A stretch of DNA of 64,000 nt from contig NZ_JAEMQH010000003.1 of the NCBI RefSeq assembly GCF_016820575.1, positions 1-64,000 of the forward strand, in the 5' to 3' direction. A program made the position numbers and the translations under genes. The notes under the pieces were generated by a model. It had not been told where the DNA came from, did no database searches, and was given only the letters and a program-made list of their open reading frames with translations. Numbering within the stretch: position 1 is the stretch's first letter; each line of letters starts with the position of its first letter. Shown in pieces: positions 40,792-50,471 of this stretch. Source of the stretch: Marinobacter sediminum (lineage in GTDB: Bacteria; Pseudomonadota; Gammaproteobacteria; Pseudomonadales; Oleiphilaceae).

Positions 40792-40924
40792 TCCGTGCCG
40801 GGTATCCGCTCGTAGATCCCTAGTAATTCCAAGGCCCAGGAGAGGAGCCGTGTCGGGACTACGCCAAGCCAACGGCCGCGTGCTAGAATGCGCGGCCCGA
40901 TTGATTGAACCACGAGGAACCACT

Positions 40925-41539
40925 GTGGCTGTTCGTTACATCCAGACTTGCCGTTTGCCGACTCCGTTCGGTGTTTTTGACATGCACGGCTTTGAGGAAC
41001 CGGACACGGGTAAAGAGCACGTGGCCCTGACCCTGGGTGAACTGGACAGAAGCGAGCCCATGTTGGCCCGTACTCACTCCGAGTGTCTTACCGGCGATGC
41101 GCTTTACAGCATGCGCTGTGACTGTGGCTATCAGCTGGAAGAAGCTCTGCGCAGTATTGCCCGGGAAGGCCGGGGTATCCTCATGTACCTGCGTCAGGAA
41201 GGCCGCGGCATTGGCCTGCTAAACAAGATCCGGGCCTACAACCTGCAGGATCAGGGTGCAGATACGGTTGAGGCCAACGAGCAGCTTGGTTTCGCCGCCG
41301 ACCTTCGGGACTACAGCATGTGTAAAGACATGCTGGAGCATTTGGGCATCAAGAGCCTGAGACTGATGACCAACAACCCGAGGAAGGTTAAAGCTTTGGA
41401 GTCGTACGGCATTGATATCACCGAGCGGGTGCCGCTGCATGTGGGCCGGAATCCGCACAATGAGCACTACCTGGACACCAAACAGAGCAAACTTGGGCAC
41501 TGGCTGGAAACTCATCAGGACGACGATCTCACCGGCTGA
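40925..41539 (+). CDS. ribA: GTP cyclohydrolase II
   Basis: 204 residues from GTG 40925 (GAGGAACC upstream), the normal size for the stand-alone enzyme. Opens GTP in riboflavin synthesis. Zinc cysteines in [18 protein letters not shown], catalytic [10 protein letters not shown], and the later [25 protein letters not shown] at 40884-40889 may be a -10 element. I see no FMN riboswitch before it. A bidirectional terminator follows, shared with the convergent dxs. Confidence 0.97.
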   Translation: MAVRYIQTCRLPTPFGVFDMHGFEEPDTGKEHVALTLGELDRSEPMLARTHSECLTGDALYSMRCDCGYQLEEALRSIAREGRGILMYLRQEGRGIGLLNKIRAYNLQDQGADTVEANEQLGFAADLRDYSMCKDMLEHLGIKSLRLMTNNPRKVKALESYGIDITERVPLHVGRNPHNEHYLDTKQSKLGHWLETHQDDDLTG

Positions 41540-41564
41540 GGTTGGGAGCTCGTGCCAGTTGCAT

Positions 41565-41595
41565 AAAAAAGCCCGCCAAATGGCGGGCTTTTTCG
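41565..41595. terminator. Bidirectional terminator between ribA and dxs
   Basis: AAAAAAGCCCGCCA-AA-TGGCGGGCTTTTT; perfect arms with A and T runs on either side. Confidence 0.92.
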
Positions 41596-41618
41596 TGGCA
41601 GCGGTTCGTGGCTGTCTA

Positions 41619-41690
41619 GCGTTTTAAGACTGTCCACCAGTTCAAGGCTGTCTACCAGTTCAAGGCTGTCGACCAGTTCAAGACTGTTTC
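41619..41690. repeat. 18-bp tandem repeat covering the dxs 3' end
   Basis: Consensus on the plus strand CCAGTTCAAGGCTGTCTA: copies at 41637-41654, 41655-41672 and 41673-41690, plus a degenerate copy (12 of 18) at 41619-41636. The period is a multiple of three, and on the minus strand each copy carries an in-frame stop (TGA, TGA, TGA, TAA). Confidence 0.9.
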
Positions 41691-43615
41691 ACCGCCTTCA
41701 GGCTCTGACGCTGCAGGCGCTCCATGCGTCCTTCGATGGCAGCTTTGATGCCGTCAGCATCGAGGCCGCAGTCGTGCAGCAACTCACCGTGCTTGCCGTG
41801 ATCAATAAACGTGTCCGGCAGGCCCAGCTGCAGTACCGGCATCTGTACCTCGCGATGGTTCAGGAACTCGGTTACCGCGCTGCCGGCGCCACCGGCAATC
41901 GCGTTCTCTTCAAGTGTCACCAGCAACTCATGCTGCTCGGCCAGGGCGACGATCAGCGCCTCGTCCAGCGGCTTCACAAAGCGCATGTCCGCCACCGTTG
42001 CACCCAGAGCCTCAGCTGCCTCAAGCGCAGGCGCCAGCAGAGTGCCGAAGTTAAGGATGGCAATGCTGCTGCCTTCACGAACCCGCCGGCCCTTGCCGAT
42101 GGGCAGTCCGTCTAGAGATGGTTGGATCTTTGCGCCGGGGCCAGTGCCACGGGGGTATCGAACTGCAGCCGGGCCCTTGAACATCAGGCCGGTTTGCAGC
42201 AGCTGGCGGGTTTCATTTTCATCCGACGGTGTCATCACAAGCATGTTCGGGATACAGCGAAGGTAGCTGATATCGAAGGCACCGGCGTGGGTCGGGCCAT
42301 CCTCGCCCACGAGTCCAGCCCGGTCGATTGCAAACAGCACGTCCAGGTTTTGGATCGCAACGTCGTGGATCAGCTGATCGTAACCCCGTTGCAGAAAGGT
42401 ACTGTAAATTGCCAGGACCGGTTTGGCGCCATCGCAGGCGAGCCCGGCGGCCAGGGTGACCGAATGCTGCTCGGCAATAGCGACATCGAAATAGCGCTCA
42501 GGATAGCGTTCGGCAAACGCCAGCAGATCCGAGCCCTCGCACATGGCGGGGGTGATGCCAACCACCCGTTCGTCCTGCTCTGCGGTGTCGCACAGCCACT
42601 GGCCAAAGACGTTGGCGTACTTGGGCTTGGCCGGCTTGGGGGTGACCGGTTCGGGTTTATGGGCCGGCACCGGCTCGATCTTGTTGATGGCGTGATAGCC
42701 AATCGGGTCGGCTTCGGCCGGGGCGAAGCCCTTGCCTTTGGTGGTGACCACGTGCAGGAACTGAGGTCCTTCGAGTTCCCGGATGTTTTCCAGGGTCTCG
42801 ACCAGCAACGGCAAGTCATGGCCATCGATGGGGCCGATGTAATTGAAACCCAGCTCTTCGAACAGGGTGCCGGGGGCAATCATGCCCTTGAAGTGCTCTT
42901 CGGTTTTCTTGGCCAGGGCCATCAGGTGCGGCGCGCCCTGAAGCACCTTCTTGCTGCTGTCGCGAACCTGGTTATAGGTCCGGCTGGCCAGCAGTTTGGC
43001 GAAGTAATTGGAGAGGCCACCGACATTGCGGGAGATCGACATGTCGTTGTCGTTCAGGATCACCAGCATGTCGGAGTGAAGATGGCCGGCATGGTTCAGC
43101 GCCTCGAAGGCCATGCCTGCGGTCATCGCACCGTCGCCAATGACGGCAATGCTCTTGCGACCGGTATTCTGCATGCGGGCGGCGATGGCCATGCCGAGGG
43201 CCGCACTGATGGAGGTGCTGGAATGACCCACACCAAAAGTGTCGTACTCGCTCTCGGCGCGCTTCGGGAAGCCGGCCAGGCCGTCCTTACGACGGATGGT
43301 GCCCATCTGTTCACGCCGGCCGGTGAGAATCTTATGGGGGTAGGCCTGGTGACCTACGTCCCAAACCAGACGGTCTTTCGGGGTGTTAAAGACATAATGC
43401 AAAGCCACGGTCAGCTCGAGCACGCCAAGACCCGCGCCAAAATGGCCTCCGGTCTGGCCCACAGACCACAGCAAAAACGCGCGCAGTTCCCGGGCCAGCT
43501 GGGTAAGCTGTTCAGCCGGCAATTCTCGCAGCTGGGCCGGGGCATCGATCCGGTCCAGCAGCGGGGTGTTGGGCCGCTGTGACGGGATTTCCTTGAATGT
43601 GTAAGTATCCTGCAT
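41678..43615 (-). CDS. dxs: 1-deoxy-D-xylulose-5-phosphate synthase
   Basis: First enzyme of the MEP isoprenoid pathway; thiamine diphosphate-dependent. About 645 residues from the Met at 43615 ([11 protein letters not shown]); an ATG 42 bases earlier has no ribosome site and overlaps a likely -10. [30 protein letters not shown] with the thiamine-binding region, [10 protein letters not shown], and [16 protein letters not shown]. Its last two codons and stop are the first unit of an 18-bp tandem repeat. Downstream of ispA and xseB on the same strand. Confidence 0.96.
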   Translation of the reverse strand: MQDTYTFKEIPSQRPNTPLLDRIDAPAQLRELPAEQLTQLARELRAFLLWSVGQTGGHFGAGLGVLELTVALHYVFNTPKDRLVWDVGHQAYPHKILTGRREQMGTIRRKDGLAGFPKRAESEYDTFGVGHSSTSISAALGMAIAARMQNTGRKSIAVIGDGAMTAGMAFEALNHAGHLHSDMLVILNDNDMSISRNVGGLSNYFAKLLASRTYNQVRDSSKKVLQGAPHLMALAKKTEEHFKGMIAPGTLFEELGFNYIGPIDGHDLPLLVETLENIRELEGPQFLHVVTTKGKGFAPAEADPIGYHAINKIEPVPAHKPEPVTPKPAKPKYANVFGQWLCDTAEQDERVVGITPAMCEGSDLLAFAERYPERYFDVAIAEQHSVTLAAGLACDGAKPVLAIYSTFLQRGYDQLIHDVAIQNLDVLFAIDRAGLVGEDGPTHAGAFDISYLRCIPNMLVMTPSDENETRQLLQTGLMFKGPAAVRYPRGTGPGAKIQPSLDGLPIGKGRRVREGSSIAILNFGTLLAPALEAAEALGATVADMRFVKPLDEALIVALAEQHELLVTLEENAIAGGAGSAVTEFLNHREVQMPVLQLGLPDTFIDHGKHGELLHDCGLDADGIKAAIEGRMERLQRQSLKAVKQS

Positions 43616-43655
43616 CTGCTCGGGTCTTTTCCGGAATGTTCGGCAACTGCCTGGC

Positions 43656-43684
43656 ATTATAGGGGAACAGGGCTGCCTGTTTCA
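43656..43684 (-). promoter_or_regulatory. Candidate dxs promoter
   Basis: Minus-strand TATAAT at 43661-43656 with only a poor -35 about 17 bases upstream; would give a leader near 35 bases. The 132-base gap after ispA leaves room for a separate promoter. Confidence 0.4.
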
Positions 43685-43747
43685 CACCAATCGGGCCAGT
43701 TGTTACGCATTGATTAAAGTCAGTGTGCGCCCTTCGGGGGCAGGGGT

Positions 43748-44644
43748 TCAATGGGTTCGTGCCACCACGTAATCCGCCATTGCCCGCAACGGGTCTGCCT
43801 CGGGGCCAAAGGTCCGGAGACTCTCGAGCGCACCGGAAAGTAACGCGGCCAGGTGCTCCCGGGCACCGGCCACGCCCAGCAGGGCCGGATACGTCGGCTT
43901 GGCGCGGGCGGCGTCTGAGCCCTGGGGTTTGCCGATCACCTCGGTGTCACCTTCGATATCCAGGAGATCGTCCTGAACCTGGAACGCCAGGCCCAGGGCG
44001 CGGGCATAGGCAGTCAGGTCCGCCAAAGCCGCTTCTGACACCGACGGCGCGGTCAAGGCGCCGAGCCGCACGCTGGCCTCGATCAAGGCGCCGGTCTTGT
44101 GCCGATGCATGGTTTCGAGCTGGCTCAGAGACAGCGTCTTGCCTACCGACTCTAGATCGATGGCCTGGCCACCAACCATGCCCTGAGAACCGCTGGCGCG
44201 TGCCAGCTCCTGGATCATCGCGAGCCGTGCCTCGGCACTGCCTTCACTGTTATTGGCCAGCAAGCCAAAGGCCAGGGTCTGCAAGGCATCGCCGGCCAGA
44301 ATGGCGGTCGCCTCGTCAAATGCAATGTGCGTGGTGGGGCGGCCCCGGCGCAACTCGTCATCGTCCATGGCCGGCAGATCGTCGTGAATCAGGGAGTAAG
44401 CGTGGATCAGTTCCACCGAGCAGGCCGGGGCCAGGCCCTGGTCACCGGCCTGACCAACCGCTTTGGCCGCGGCCAGGCACAGCGCCGGGCGGATACGCTT
44501 GCCGCCGCCGAGCACGCTGTAGCGCATGGCTTCCTGAAGCCGCTCGGAGGCTGCGTTTCGTTCGATGCATCGATCCAGCTCCGCGTCCACGCGAACTCGG
44601 CAGGTCTCCAGGAAATCCAAGGCCAGTTTGTTCTGATCAGCCAT
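43748..44644 (-). CDS. ispA: (2E,6E)-farnesyl diphosphate synthase
   Basis: 298 residues. Condenses IPP with DMAPP and GPP. First aspartate-rich motif DDLPAMD at 88-94, second DDLLD near 225 (QVQDDLLDIEGD). GGGKRIRPALCLAAA binds substrate. Starts within TGATG, sharing one base with the xseB stop. Operon xseB-ispA-dxs as in many gammaproteobacteria, supplying precursor for quinones and undecaprenyl phosphate. Confidence 0.97.
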   Translation of the reverse strand: MADQNKLALDFLETCRVRVDAELDRCIERNAASERLQEAMRYSVLGGGKRIRPALCLAAAKAVGQAGDQGLAPACSVELIHAYSLIHDDLPAMDDDELRRGRPTTHIAFDEATAILAGDALQTLAFGLLANNSEGSAEARLAMIQELARASGSQGMVGGQAIDLESVGKTLSLSQLETMHRHKTGALIEASVRLGALTAPSVSEAALADLTAYARALGLAFQVQDDLLDIEGDTEVIGKPQGSDAARAKPTYPALLGVAGAREHLAALLSGALESLRTFGPEADPLRAMADYVVARTH

Positions 44645-44898
44645 CAGTTGGCATCGTCCGGCTTGAACGGTCGGGTTTCCAGGGTGCCGTCGCTGTTCTG
44701 GACCAGCTGTTCCACACGTTGCTCAGCACTCTTCAGGGCTTGTTGGCATTCCCGGGTCAGTTTGACGCCCCGTTCGAATGCGGTCAGCGACTGCTCGAGA
44801 GAAAGTTCGCCCTGCTCGAGGTCCCGAACCAGCTTTTCCAGTTCATCGAGAGATTTTTCGAAGTCTGCAATGGATGTGGCGCCTTGTTCACTGGCCAT
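44644..44898 (-). CDS. xseB: Exodeoxyribonuclease VII small subunit
   Basis: 84 residues, helical. [20 protein letters not shown] followed by [19 protein letters not shown] is the family core. Partner of XseA (not in the window) in degrading single-stranded DNA. First gene of xseB-ispA-dxs. Confidence 0.95.
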   Translation of the reverse strand: MASEQGATSIADFEKSLDELEKLVRDLEQGELSLEQSLTAFERGVKLTRECQQALKSAEQRVEQLVQNSDGTLETRPFKPDDAN

Positions 44899-44952
44899 CA
44901 GGGCCCTCCGATCGGGTGTCAGAATTTGGCGGATTATACCAGAGCTTGCGGG

Positions 44953-45726
44953 CTATCGCTGCCACTGGAAACGGCGATATTCAAGCGCTTGCGCATTGGG
45001 GCCCCAGCCCTGTTCACTGACCGTGATCTGGCCATGGCGAGACACGCTTACAATGGTGGTGGCGCGGGTTCCGTAGGCGTCGCCGACAATGAACGGGGAT
45101 GACAGGAAACGCTCGGTGTCCAGGCCAACGCCGGTGTCGGGCAATAGGTCATCCGGTGCCGGCGTGGTGTCCTGGAGCAGGGGAATCAACGCCTGGTGAA
45201 GTTGGTCCGGGTCGCTGCCGGACGACGCCACCACATCGGCGACGGTCTGGCGGAGCCGCAGCAACTTTGGCCAAGGCGTTTGCAGCAGATGGTTGCTGAG
45301 CCCGTAGGCGCCGCGATGCACCCGTCGGCCGGGGTGGGCGTCCCGGTTGCTGTAATACCAGCCAGATGCCGCATTCAGGTGCACCAGATTGAAGCCGGCA
45401 TACTGTTCGGTTCGGCTCGACAGAGAGCTTGCAAGGGCCGGAATGGATTCCGCCAGGGCGCGAATCGGCAACTCACCGCGGCTGCTCTGGCCGGTTTCGG
45501 GGGAGCCTTCACGGACATTGGTCACGGCACTGACGCGACCGTCCCGGCCCACCGCAAGCCAGGTTCCGCCTGATTGCAGATCGCGGCCGGCCAGGACCTC
45601 GGTGCCTTTTTCAGTCGTCCACCAGTCCATTGCCGCCGTCGGTCGGCGGAAAAACTCGTCCCGGTTAGCGGCCACTACGAGAGGGAAGTCGTGATGCTGG
45701 CCAAGGGTGAAAGCAATCAGGCACAT
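44953..45726 (-). CDS. NRDE family protein (TANGO2-like)
   Basis: 257 residues. Begins MCLIAFTLGQHH, and the family-naming motif is in LVVAANRDEFFRRPT (about residues 17-31); the initial Met-Cys places Cys2 as a possible N-terminal nucleophile after Met removal. LAGRDLQSGGTWLAV and GAYGLSNHLL follow. Role in bacteria is not established; the eukaryotic relative TANGO2 has been linked to heme or lipid handling. Divergent from the TauE/SafE gene. Confidence 0.88.
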   Translation of the reverse strand: MCLIAFTLGQHHDFPLVVAANRDEFFRRPTAAMDWWTTEKGTEVLAGRDLQSGGTWLAVGRDGRVSAVTNVREGSPETGQSSRGELPIRALAESIPALASSLSSRTEQYAGFNLVHLNAASGWYYSNRDAHPGRRVHRGAYGLSNHLLQTPWPKLLRLRQTVADVVASSGSDPDQLHQALIPLLQDTTPAPDDLLPDTGVGLDTERFLSSPFIVGDAYGTRATTIVSVSRHGQITVSEQGWGPNAQALEYRRFQWQR

Positions 45727-45816
45727 GGCTTTGCGCGGCGCTCCGGGAGTTAATGAAGTTGCAAGTTGTGGTGTGTATCATACCAGCCTTATTTTCTTGG
45801 GGGTGTGGGCAAGGCG

Positions 45817-46614
45817 ATGGCCCTGTTTTACGTGTTTGCGTCTTACCTTGCGCTGGGTGCTCTGGCTGGCACTCTGGCCGGTCTTTTCGGTATTGGCGGC
45901 GGGCTGGTTATTGTCCCGGTACTGATCTTCAGTTTTGGCCTCCAGGGCGTCAGTCCCGAGGTGGCGGCCCACCTGGCGGTTGGCACGTCGCTGGCGACCA
46001 TCGTGTTCACCTCCTTGAGTTCGATTCGTTCGCACAATAAACGCGGCGCCGTGCGCTGGGAGATATTCCGGCCGATGGCCGTGGGTATCGTGTTTGGTGC
46101 GGTTTTGGGTGCCTGGTCGGCGTCACTACTTAGTGGACCGGCGCTGGAACTTGTTATCGGTGTGTTTGTCATTGCCGTGGCGATCAAAATGCTGATCGGA
46201 GCCCACCCGAAACCCGGGCGGGATATTCCTGGCCACCCTGGGCTGGCCGCTTCCGGCGGAGTCGTCGGCTGGGCGTCGGCGATCTTTGGCATCGGTGGGG
46301 GCACCCTGACTGTGCCGTACCTGAACTGGTGCAACGTGCGCATGCAGCAGGCGGTCGGAACATCGGCGGCCTGTGGGCTGCCCATCGCTGTGGCCGGTGC
46401 CCTGGGTAACGTCTGGACCGGCTGGGATCATGCAAACCTGCCGGAATACAGCGTCGGCTTTATCTATCTGCCAGCGTTTATAGGCATTGTGTTGACCAGC
46501 GTGTTCTTTGCTCGCTTCGGTGCCGCGCTGGCGCACCGGCTTGATGGCGCGGTGCTGAAGCGAATCTTCGCCGTCGTCCTACTGGTTTTGGGACTTCGTT
46601 TTCTTCTGAGTTGA
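45817..46614 (+). CDS. TauE/SafE family sulfite or organosulfur exporter
   Basis: About 265 residues, eight predicted membrane helices in two repeats. The repeated glycine-rich signatures are LFGIGGGLVIVP (first half) and IFGIGGGTLTVPY (second half), with VGTSLATIVFTSLSS and VGTSAACGLPIAV pairing them. The substrate cannot be read from the sequence. Start uncertain: ATG 45817 is listed; GTG 45805, after TTGGGGG, is possible. lgt follows after 10 bases, probably in one transcript. Confidence 0.9.
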   Translation: MALFYVFASYLALGALAGTLAGLFGIGGGLVIVPVLIFSFGLQGVSPEVAAHLAVGTSLATIVFTSLSSIRSHNKRGAVRWEIFRPMAVGIVFGAVLGAWSASLLSGPALELVIGVFVIAVAIKMLIGAHPKPGRDIPGHPGLAASGGVVGWASAIFGIGGGTLTVPYLNWCNVRMQQAVGTSAACGLPIAVAGALGNVWTGWDHANLPEYSVGFIYLPAFIGIVLTSVFFARFGAALAHRLDGAVLKRIFAVVLLVLGLRFLLS

Positions 46615-46624
46615 GAGGTAGTCG

Positions 46625-47413
46625 ATGCTGCAGCATCCCCAAATAGACCCGGTGGCCATCGCCATTGGGCCGTTTAAGATTCATTGGTACGGCCTGACTT
46701 ATCTGGTTGGCTTTGTAGCGGGTTGGTGGCTGGGCCGCCTGCGCACCCGCAAGCCCTGGTCGCCGATCAACGAAGAGCAGATGGGCGATCTGCTGTTCTA
46801 CCTGGCACTGGGCGTGATTTTGGGTGGCCGCTTCGGCTACGTGATCTTTTACAACTTCGACGTCTTCCTGGCGGACCCACTGTGGTTGCTGCGAGTCTGG
46901 GAAGGGGGTATGTCCTTCCACGGCGGCCTGTTGGGCGTGATGCTGGCTATGTGGTGGTATGGCCGCAAAGTCGGGACTGGTTTCTGGAAGATTGCCGATT
47001 TCGTGGCGCCACTGGTGCCGGTTGGCCTGGGTGCCGGGCGTATCGGCAACTTTATCAACGGCGAACTCTGGGGCAAGCCGACCGACGTCTCCTGGGGTAT
47101 GGTGTTCCGCACCGCTCCGGACACGCTGGCACGACACCCATCCCAGTTGTACCAGTTTGCCCTGGAAGGTGTGGCGCTGTTCGCTATCCTCTGGTGGTTT
47201 TCCGCCAACCCGAGGCCGAGAATGGCGGTATCCGGCATGTTCCTGATCTTCTATGGCATCTTCCGATTCCTGGTTGAATTCGTGCGCGAGCCGGACCCAC
47301 AGTTGGGCTATCTGGCCTTTGACTGGCTGACCATGGGGCAGGTGCTGTCGACACCGATGATCCTGGCCGGCGCCGTACTCATGTCTATTGCTTACCGGAG
47401 AACTGCAGAATGA
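46625..47413 (+). CDS. lgt: Prolipoprotein diacylglyceryl transferase
   Basis: 262 residues, seven membrane helices. Transfers diacylglycerol from phosphatidylglycerol to the lipobox cysteine. The Lgt signature [15 protein letters not shown] and the essential His region [10 protein letters not shown] are present, as is the N-terminal [14 protein letters not shown]. It would modify LpoA (Cys24) encoded elsewhere in this window. Overlaps the thyA start by 4 bases, a common lgt-thyA arrangement. Confidence 0.97.
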   Translation: MLQHPQIDPVAIAIGPFKIHWYGLTYLVGFVAGWWLGRLRTRKPWSPINEEQMGDLLFYLALGVILGGRFGYVIFYNFDVFLADPLWLLRVWEGGMSFHGGLLGVMLAMWWYGRKVGTGFWKIADFVAPLVPVGLGAGRIGNFINGELWGKPTDVSWGMVFRTAPDTLARHPSQLYQFALEGVALFAILWWFSANPRPRMAVSGMFLIFYGIFRFLVEFVREPDPQLGYLAFDWLTMGQVLSTPMILAGAVLMSIAYRRTAE

Positions 47414-48249
47414 AAGCTTATCTCGACCTGATGCAGGACGTCGTGGATAACGGATTCAACAAAGGCGACCGAACCGGCGTCGGCACCCGCTCCGTGTTTG
47501 GCCGTCAGCTGCGCTTCAATTTGCAGGATGGTTTCCCCCTGGTGACTACCAAGAAGGTTCACCTGCGCAGCATCATTTACGAGTTGCTCTGGTTCCTGAA
47601 TGGCTCCACCGACAATAACTGGCTGAAAGAGCGCAAGGTCTCGATCTGGAACGAGTGGGCGCTGGACGACGGCGATCTCGGGCCGATCTACGGTAAACAA
47701 TGGCGCAGCTGGCAGTGCCCGGACGGCCGTGTAGTGGACCAGATCAGCGAAGTCATCGAGCAGATCAAGACCAAGCCCAACTCCCGCCGCCTGATCGTGT
47801 CGGCCTGGAATCCGGCTGAACTGCCGGACGAATCCATTGGCCCCCAGGATAATGTGCGCGAAGGCCGCATGGCTCTGGCCCCATGCCACTGCCTGTTCCA
47901 GTTCTACGTGGCCGACGGCAAGCTCTCCTGTCAGCTGTACCAGCGCAGTGCCGACCTGTTCCTGGGTGTACCGTTCAACATTGCTTCCTACGCCTTGCTG
48001 ACTCACATGATTGCCCAGCAATGTGATCTGGACGTGGGTGAGTTTGTGCACACCTTCGGCGATTGCCACCTGTACCAGAACCACCTGACCGACGACATCG
48101 TATTCGAACAGCTCAAGCGGGAGCCGCGCGGGTTGCCAAAACTGGTCATCAAGCGCAAGCCGGCTTCGATCTTTGAGTACGAGCTGGAAGATTTCGAGTT
48201 TGAAGGTTATGAGCCATACCCGGTTATTAGAGCGCCGATCGCCATTTAA
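47410..48249 (+). CDS. thyA: Thymidylate synthase
   Basis: 279 residues. Makes dTMP using methylene-tetrahydrofolate. Active-site Cys in [12 protein letters not shown], then [20 protein letters not shown] and [12 protein letters not shown]. Slightly longer than E. coli ThyA (264), with extra residues before the active site ([16 protein letters not shown]). ATG overlaps the lgt stop. A 100-base inverted-repeat element separates it from folA, which regenerates its cofactor. Confidence 0.97.
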   Translation: MKAYLDLMQDVVDNGFNKGDRTGVGTRSVFGRQLRFNLQDGFPLVTTKKVHLRSIIYELLWFLNGSTDNNWLKERKVSIWNEWALDDGDLGPIYGKQWRSWQCPDGRVVDQISEVIEQIKTKPNSRRLIVSAWNPAELPDESIGPQDNVREGRMALAPCHCLFQFYVADGKLSCQLYQRSADLFLGVPFNIASYALLTHMIAQQCDLDVGEFVHTFGDCHLYQNHLTDDIVFEQLKREPRGLPKLVIKRKPASIFEYELEDFEFEGYEPYPVIRAPIAI

Positions 48250-48275
48250 TGGACGGATAGATTCGAAGGCTGGAT

Positions 48276-48382
48276 CGCGAGGGCGTGGGGTTGGCTTGCC
48301 AAAAATGTGCGGAGCCATGGATGGCGGAGCTCAAGCCGCGCATGGATGCCTTGAGGCGGTTTTTGGCAAGCCAACCTCGCGC
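48276..48382. repeat. Intergenic inverted-repeat element between thyA and folA
   Basis: Perfect 17-bp inverted arms GGTTGGCTTGCCAAAAA (48289-48305) and its complement (48360-48376), flanked by CGCGAG / CTCGCG. The centre holds two small palindromes with a shared core, GCCAT-GG-ATGGC and GCAT-GG-ATGC. This CATGGATG-centred layout resembles short dispersed elements of Marinobacter-like genomes. No second copy lies in this window. Confidence 0.75.
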
Positions 48383-48414
48383 GCTCGCAGCCCCCAAGAC
48401 AGAGGAAATCAGAG

Positions 48415-48924
48415 ATGCGAAAGGCCCTCATCGTAGCCATGTCCCGCAACCGGGTCATCGGCCGCAACAACAATCTTCCTTGGTACCTGCCTGGCGACCT
48501 GCGCTACTTCAAGCAGGCAACCATGGGCAAGCCCATCATCATGGGCCGTAAGACCTGGGATTCCATTGGTCGCCCCTTGCCGGGTCGAATGAACGTGGTG
48601 ATCTCCCGCAACCCGGATTGGGAAGCCCCTGCTGGAACCGTGGCGTCAACGTCGCTGCAAGATGCTCTGGTCAAAGCTGAGGCACAGGCAGAACTGGAAG
48701 GTGGTGAGGAAGTGATGATCATCGGCGGTGGCCAGATCTATACCGAGGCGCTACCGATGGTGGATCGAATGTACGTTACCCAGGTGCACGCAGAGGTGGA
48801 AGGGGATGCATTCTTTCCGGAAGTGAGCTGGGATATGTGGGAAGAAATCGGACGGGAGGATTTCTCCGCGTCCGATAACAACCCTTACGACTACAGCTTC
48901 GTAGTCTATCAGCGCCAGGCTTAA
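48415..48924 (+). CDS. folA: Dihydrofolate reductase
   Basis: 169 residues. Reduces dihydrofolate with NADPH. VAMSRNRVIGRNNNLPWYLP then GDLRYFKQATMGKPIIMGRK gives the folate site, with the acidic residue as Asp in LPGDL; IIGGGQIYTEAL is the NADPH-binding GG motif. The last bases lie in a palindrome shared with the convergent helicase gene; the protein ends RQA. Confidence 0.97.
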   Translation: MRKALIVAMSRNRVIGRNNNLPWYLPGDLRYFKQATMGKPIIMGRKTWDSIGRPLPGRMNVVISRNPDWEAPAGTVASTSLQDALVKAEAQAELEGGEEVMIIGGGQIYTEALPMVDRMYVTQVHAEVEGDAFFPEVSWDMWEEIGREDFSASDNNPYDYSFVVYQRQA

Positions 48925-48932
48925 GCCTGGCG
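48913..48932. repeat. 20-bp perfect palindrome centred on two stop codons
   Basis: CGCCAGGC-TTAA-GCCTGGCG. The central TTAA holds the folA stop on the plus strand and the helicase stop on the minus strand, overlapping by two bases. Each strand therefore encodes the same end, Arg-Gln-Ala-stop. No T-run on either side. Confidence 0.92.
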
Positions 48933-50444
48933 AGGTGGGCGCTTGCCTGCGGGCTTGCCGCCCTTTCCGGGAGGCTTGCCACGGCCGCCGGGGCCGCCAG
49001 GACCACCGCGGCCTTTCGGGCCACCCTTCTTGAAGCCGCCTTTCGGGCCGTTCTTGAAGCCACCTGGACGACCACCCTTGCGGTCGCGACGGGGCGGAGT
49101 GGCGGAGACTACCGGCAGGGCTTCTGGTTGCTCCAGCGGCAGAGAACCCGGCTGAGCGGCTTCCATCCAGCATGCCAGTGCGCCAGCCACCATGGCCATA
49201 TCCATTTCGTTGCGCTCGGCAATCTCATCCAGCAGCGACATCGCCTTGGCCAGCTTCTTGTCTTCGGCAAAGCCCAGCAGCTGACTCTCAAACTGTTGCT
49301 CGCGCATCTTTTTGAGATCGGTCGGCGAAGGCAGCTCGTAAGCTTCCATCGGCGAGTTGGTGGCGCGTTCCAGAGTCTTCAGCCAGCTGCGCTCGCGCGG
49401 GGTGACCAGAAGAATCGCCTTACCGGTACGACCGGCACGACCTGTCCGTCCAACCCGGTGGATGTACGCTTCGGTATCGTAGGGTACATCGTAGTTGATG
49501 ACGTGGGTGATACGGGACACGTCCAGGCCGCGGGCTGCGACATCGGTGGCAATGATGATGTCTTTCTTGCCGCGCTTGAGATCTTCAACGGTCTGCTCAC
49601 GCTGACGCTGATTAAGATCGCCACTCAGGGGAGCCACGGCATGGCCCCGCGCTGACAGCTTCTCGGCCAGCATGGTGGTCTCAGCCTTGGTGCGCACGAA
49701 GATGATGGCGGCATCAACCGGCTCAACTTCCAGGATGCGGGTCAGGGCATCCAGTTTACGCTCGGCGTAAACCGGCAGAACGAACTGGGAAATGCGCTCG
49801 ACGGTGCGGGTTTCGCTCTCGATCTTCACTTCCGTGGCGTTGCGCAGGTAAGTCTGGGCAACCTTCTTGATCTGCGGCGGCATGGTCGCCGAGAACAGAG
49901 CGCGCTGGCAGTTATCCGGCGTTTTGGCGAGGATTGCCTCAACGTCGTCAATGAATCCCATGCGCAGCATTTCGTCGGCTTCGTCCAGAACCAGGGCCTT
50001 CAGGCTGTCCAGTTTCAGGGTGCCCTTGCGCAGGTGATCCAGCATCCGGCCGGGAGTGCCGACAATGACCTGGGCGCCGCGACGCAGGCCCTTGATCTGA
50101 GGGTAAAAGTCCTGGCCACCGTAAATCGGCAGAACGTGGAACTGGCGGAACTTGCTGGCATAGGTGGTAAAAGCTTCAGCCACCTGAATGGCCAGCTCCC
50201 GCGTTGGTGCCAGCACCAGAATCTGGGGCTCGGTAACGGACGCGTCGATTCGACTCAGCAGCGGCAGGGCAAAAGCCGCAGTTTTACCGGTACCAGTCTG
50301 GGCAACACCCAGTAGATGGTTTCCGGCGAGTAGGGCGGGGATGGACTGCGCCTGGATGGGCGACGGTTTTTCATAGCCAACGGCGGTCACGGCTTCAAGT
50401 ACGGCCGGGTCCAGACCCAGTTCGGCAAAGGACAATTCTGACAT
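48921..50444 (-). CDS. deaD: DEAD-box ATP-dependent RNA helicase (DeaD/CsdA-like)
   Basis: About 507 residues from the Met at 50444 (MSELSFAELGLDPAV); upstream in-frame Met codons precede the Q-motif by too much. Q-motif YEKPSPIQAQSIP, motif I AQTGTGKTAAFALP, II LDEADEMLRMGF, III SATMP, V TDVAARGLDV, VI HRVGRTGRAGRTG. The C-terminus is a Gly/Lys/Arg-rich low-complexity tail (about 445-507) instead of the long RNA-binding extension of E. coli DeaD, so RhlE-like function is possible. Unwinds RNA, typically in ribosome assembly or cold. Confidence 0.9.
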   Translation of the reverse strand: MSELSFAELGLDPAVLEAVTAVGYEKPSPIQAQSIPALLAGNHLLGVAQTGTGKTAAFALPLLSRIDASVTEPQILVLAPTRELAIQVAEAFTTYASKFRQFHVLPIYGGQDFYPQIKGLRRGAQVIVGTPGRMLDHLRKGTLKLDSLKALVLDEADEMLRMGFIDDVEAILAKTPDNCQRALFSATMPPQIKKVAQTYLRNATEVKIESETRTVERISQFVLPVYAERKLDALTRILEVEPVDAAIIFVRTKAETTMLAEKLSARGHAVAPLSGDLNQRQREQTVEDLKRGKKDIIIATDVAARGLDVSRITHVINYDVPYDTEAYIHRVGRTGRAGRTGKAILLVTPRERSWLKTLERATNSPMEAYELPSPTDLKKMREQQFESQLLGFAEDKKLAKAMSLLDEIAERNEMDMAMVAGALACWMEAAQPGSLPLEQPEALPVVSATPPRRDRKGGRPGGFKNGPKGGFKKGGPKGRGGPGGPGGRGKPPGKGGKPAGKRPPRQA

Positions 50445-50471
50445 TGATTCACTCGGAATTCGGGAGGTAAG

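Noticed and set aside
40792..40924. Possible FMN riboswitch before ribA
   Set aside because: The spacer is only 133 bases and lacks the conserved RFN-element segments. Only a weak TAGAAT was seen.
42122..43582. 486-codon plus-strand open frame opposite dxs
   Set aside because: Pure shadow of dxs; no recognisable domain and no ribosome site.
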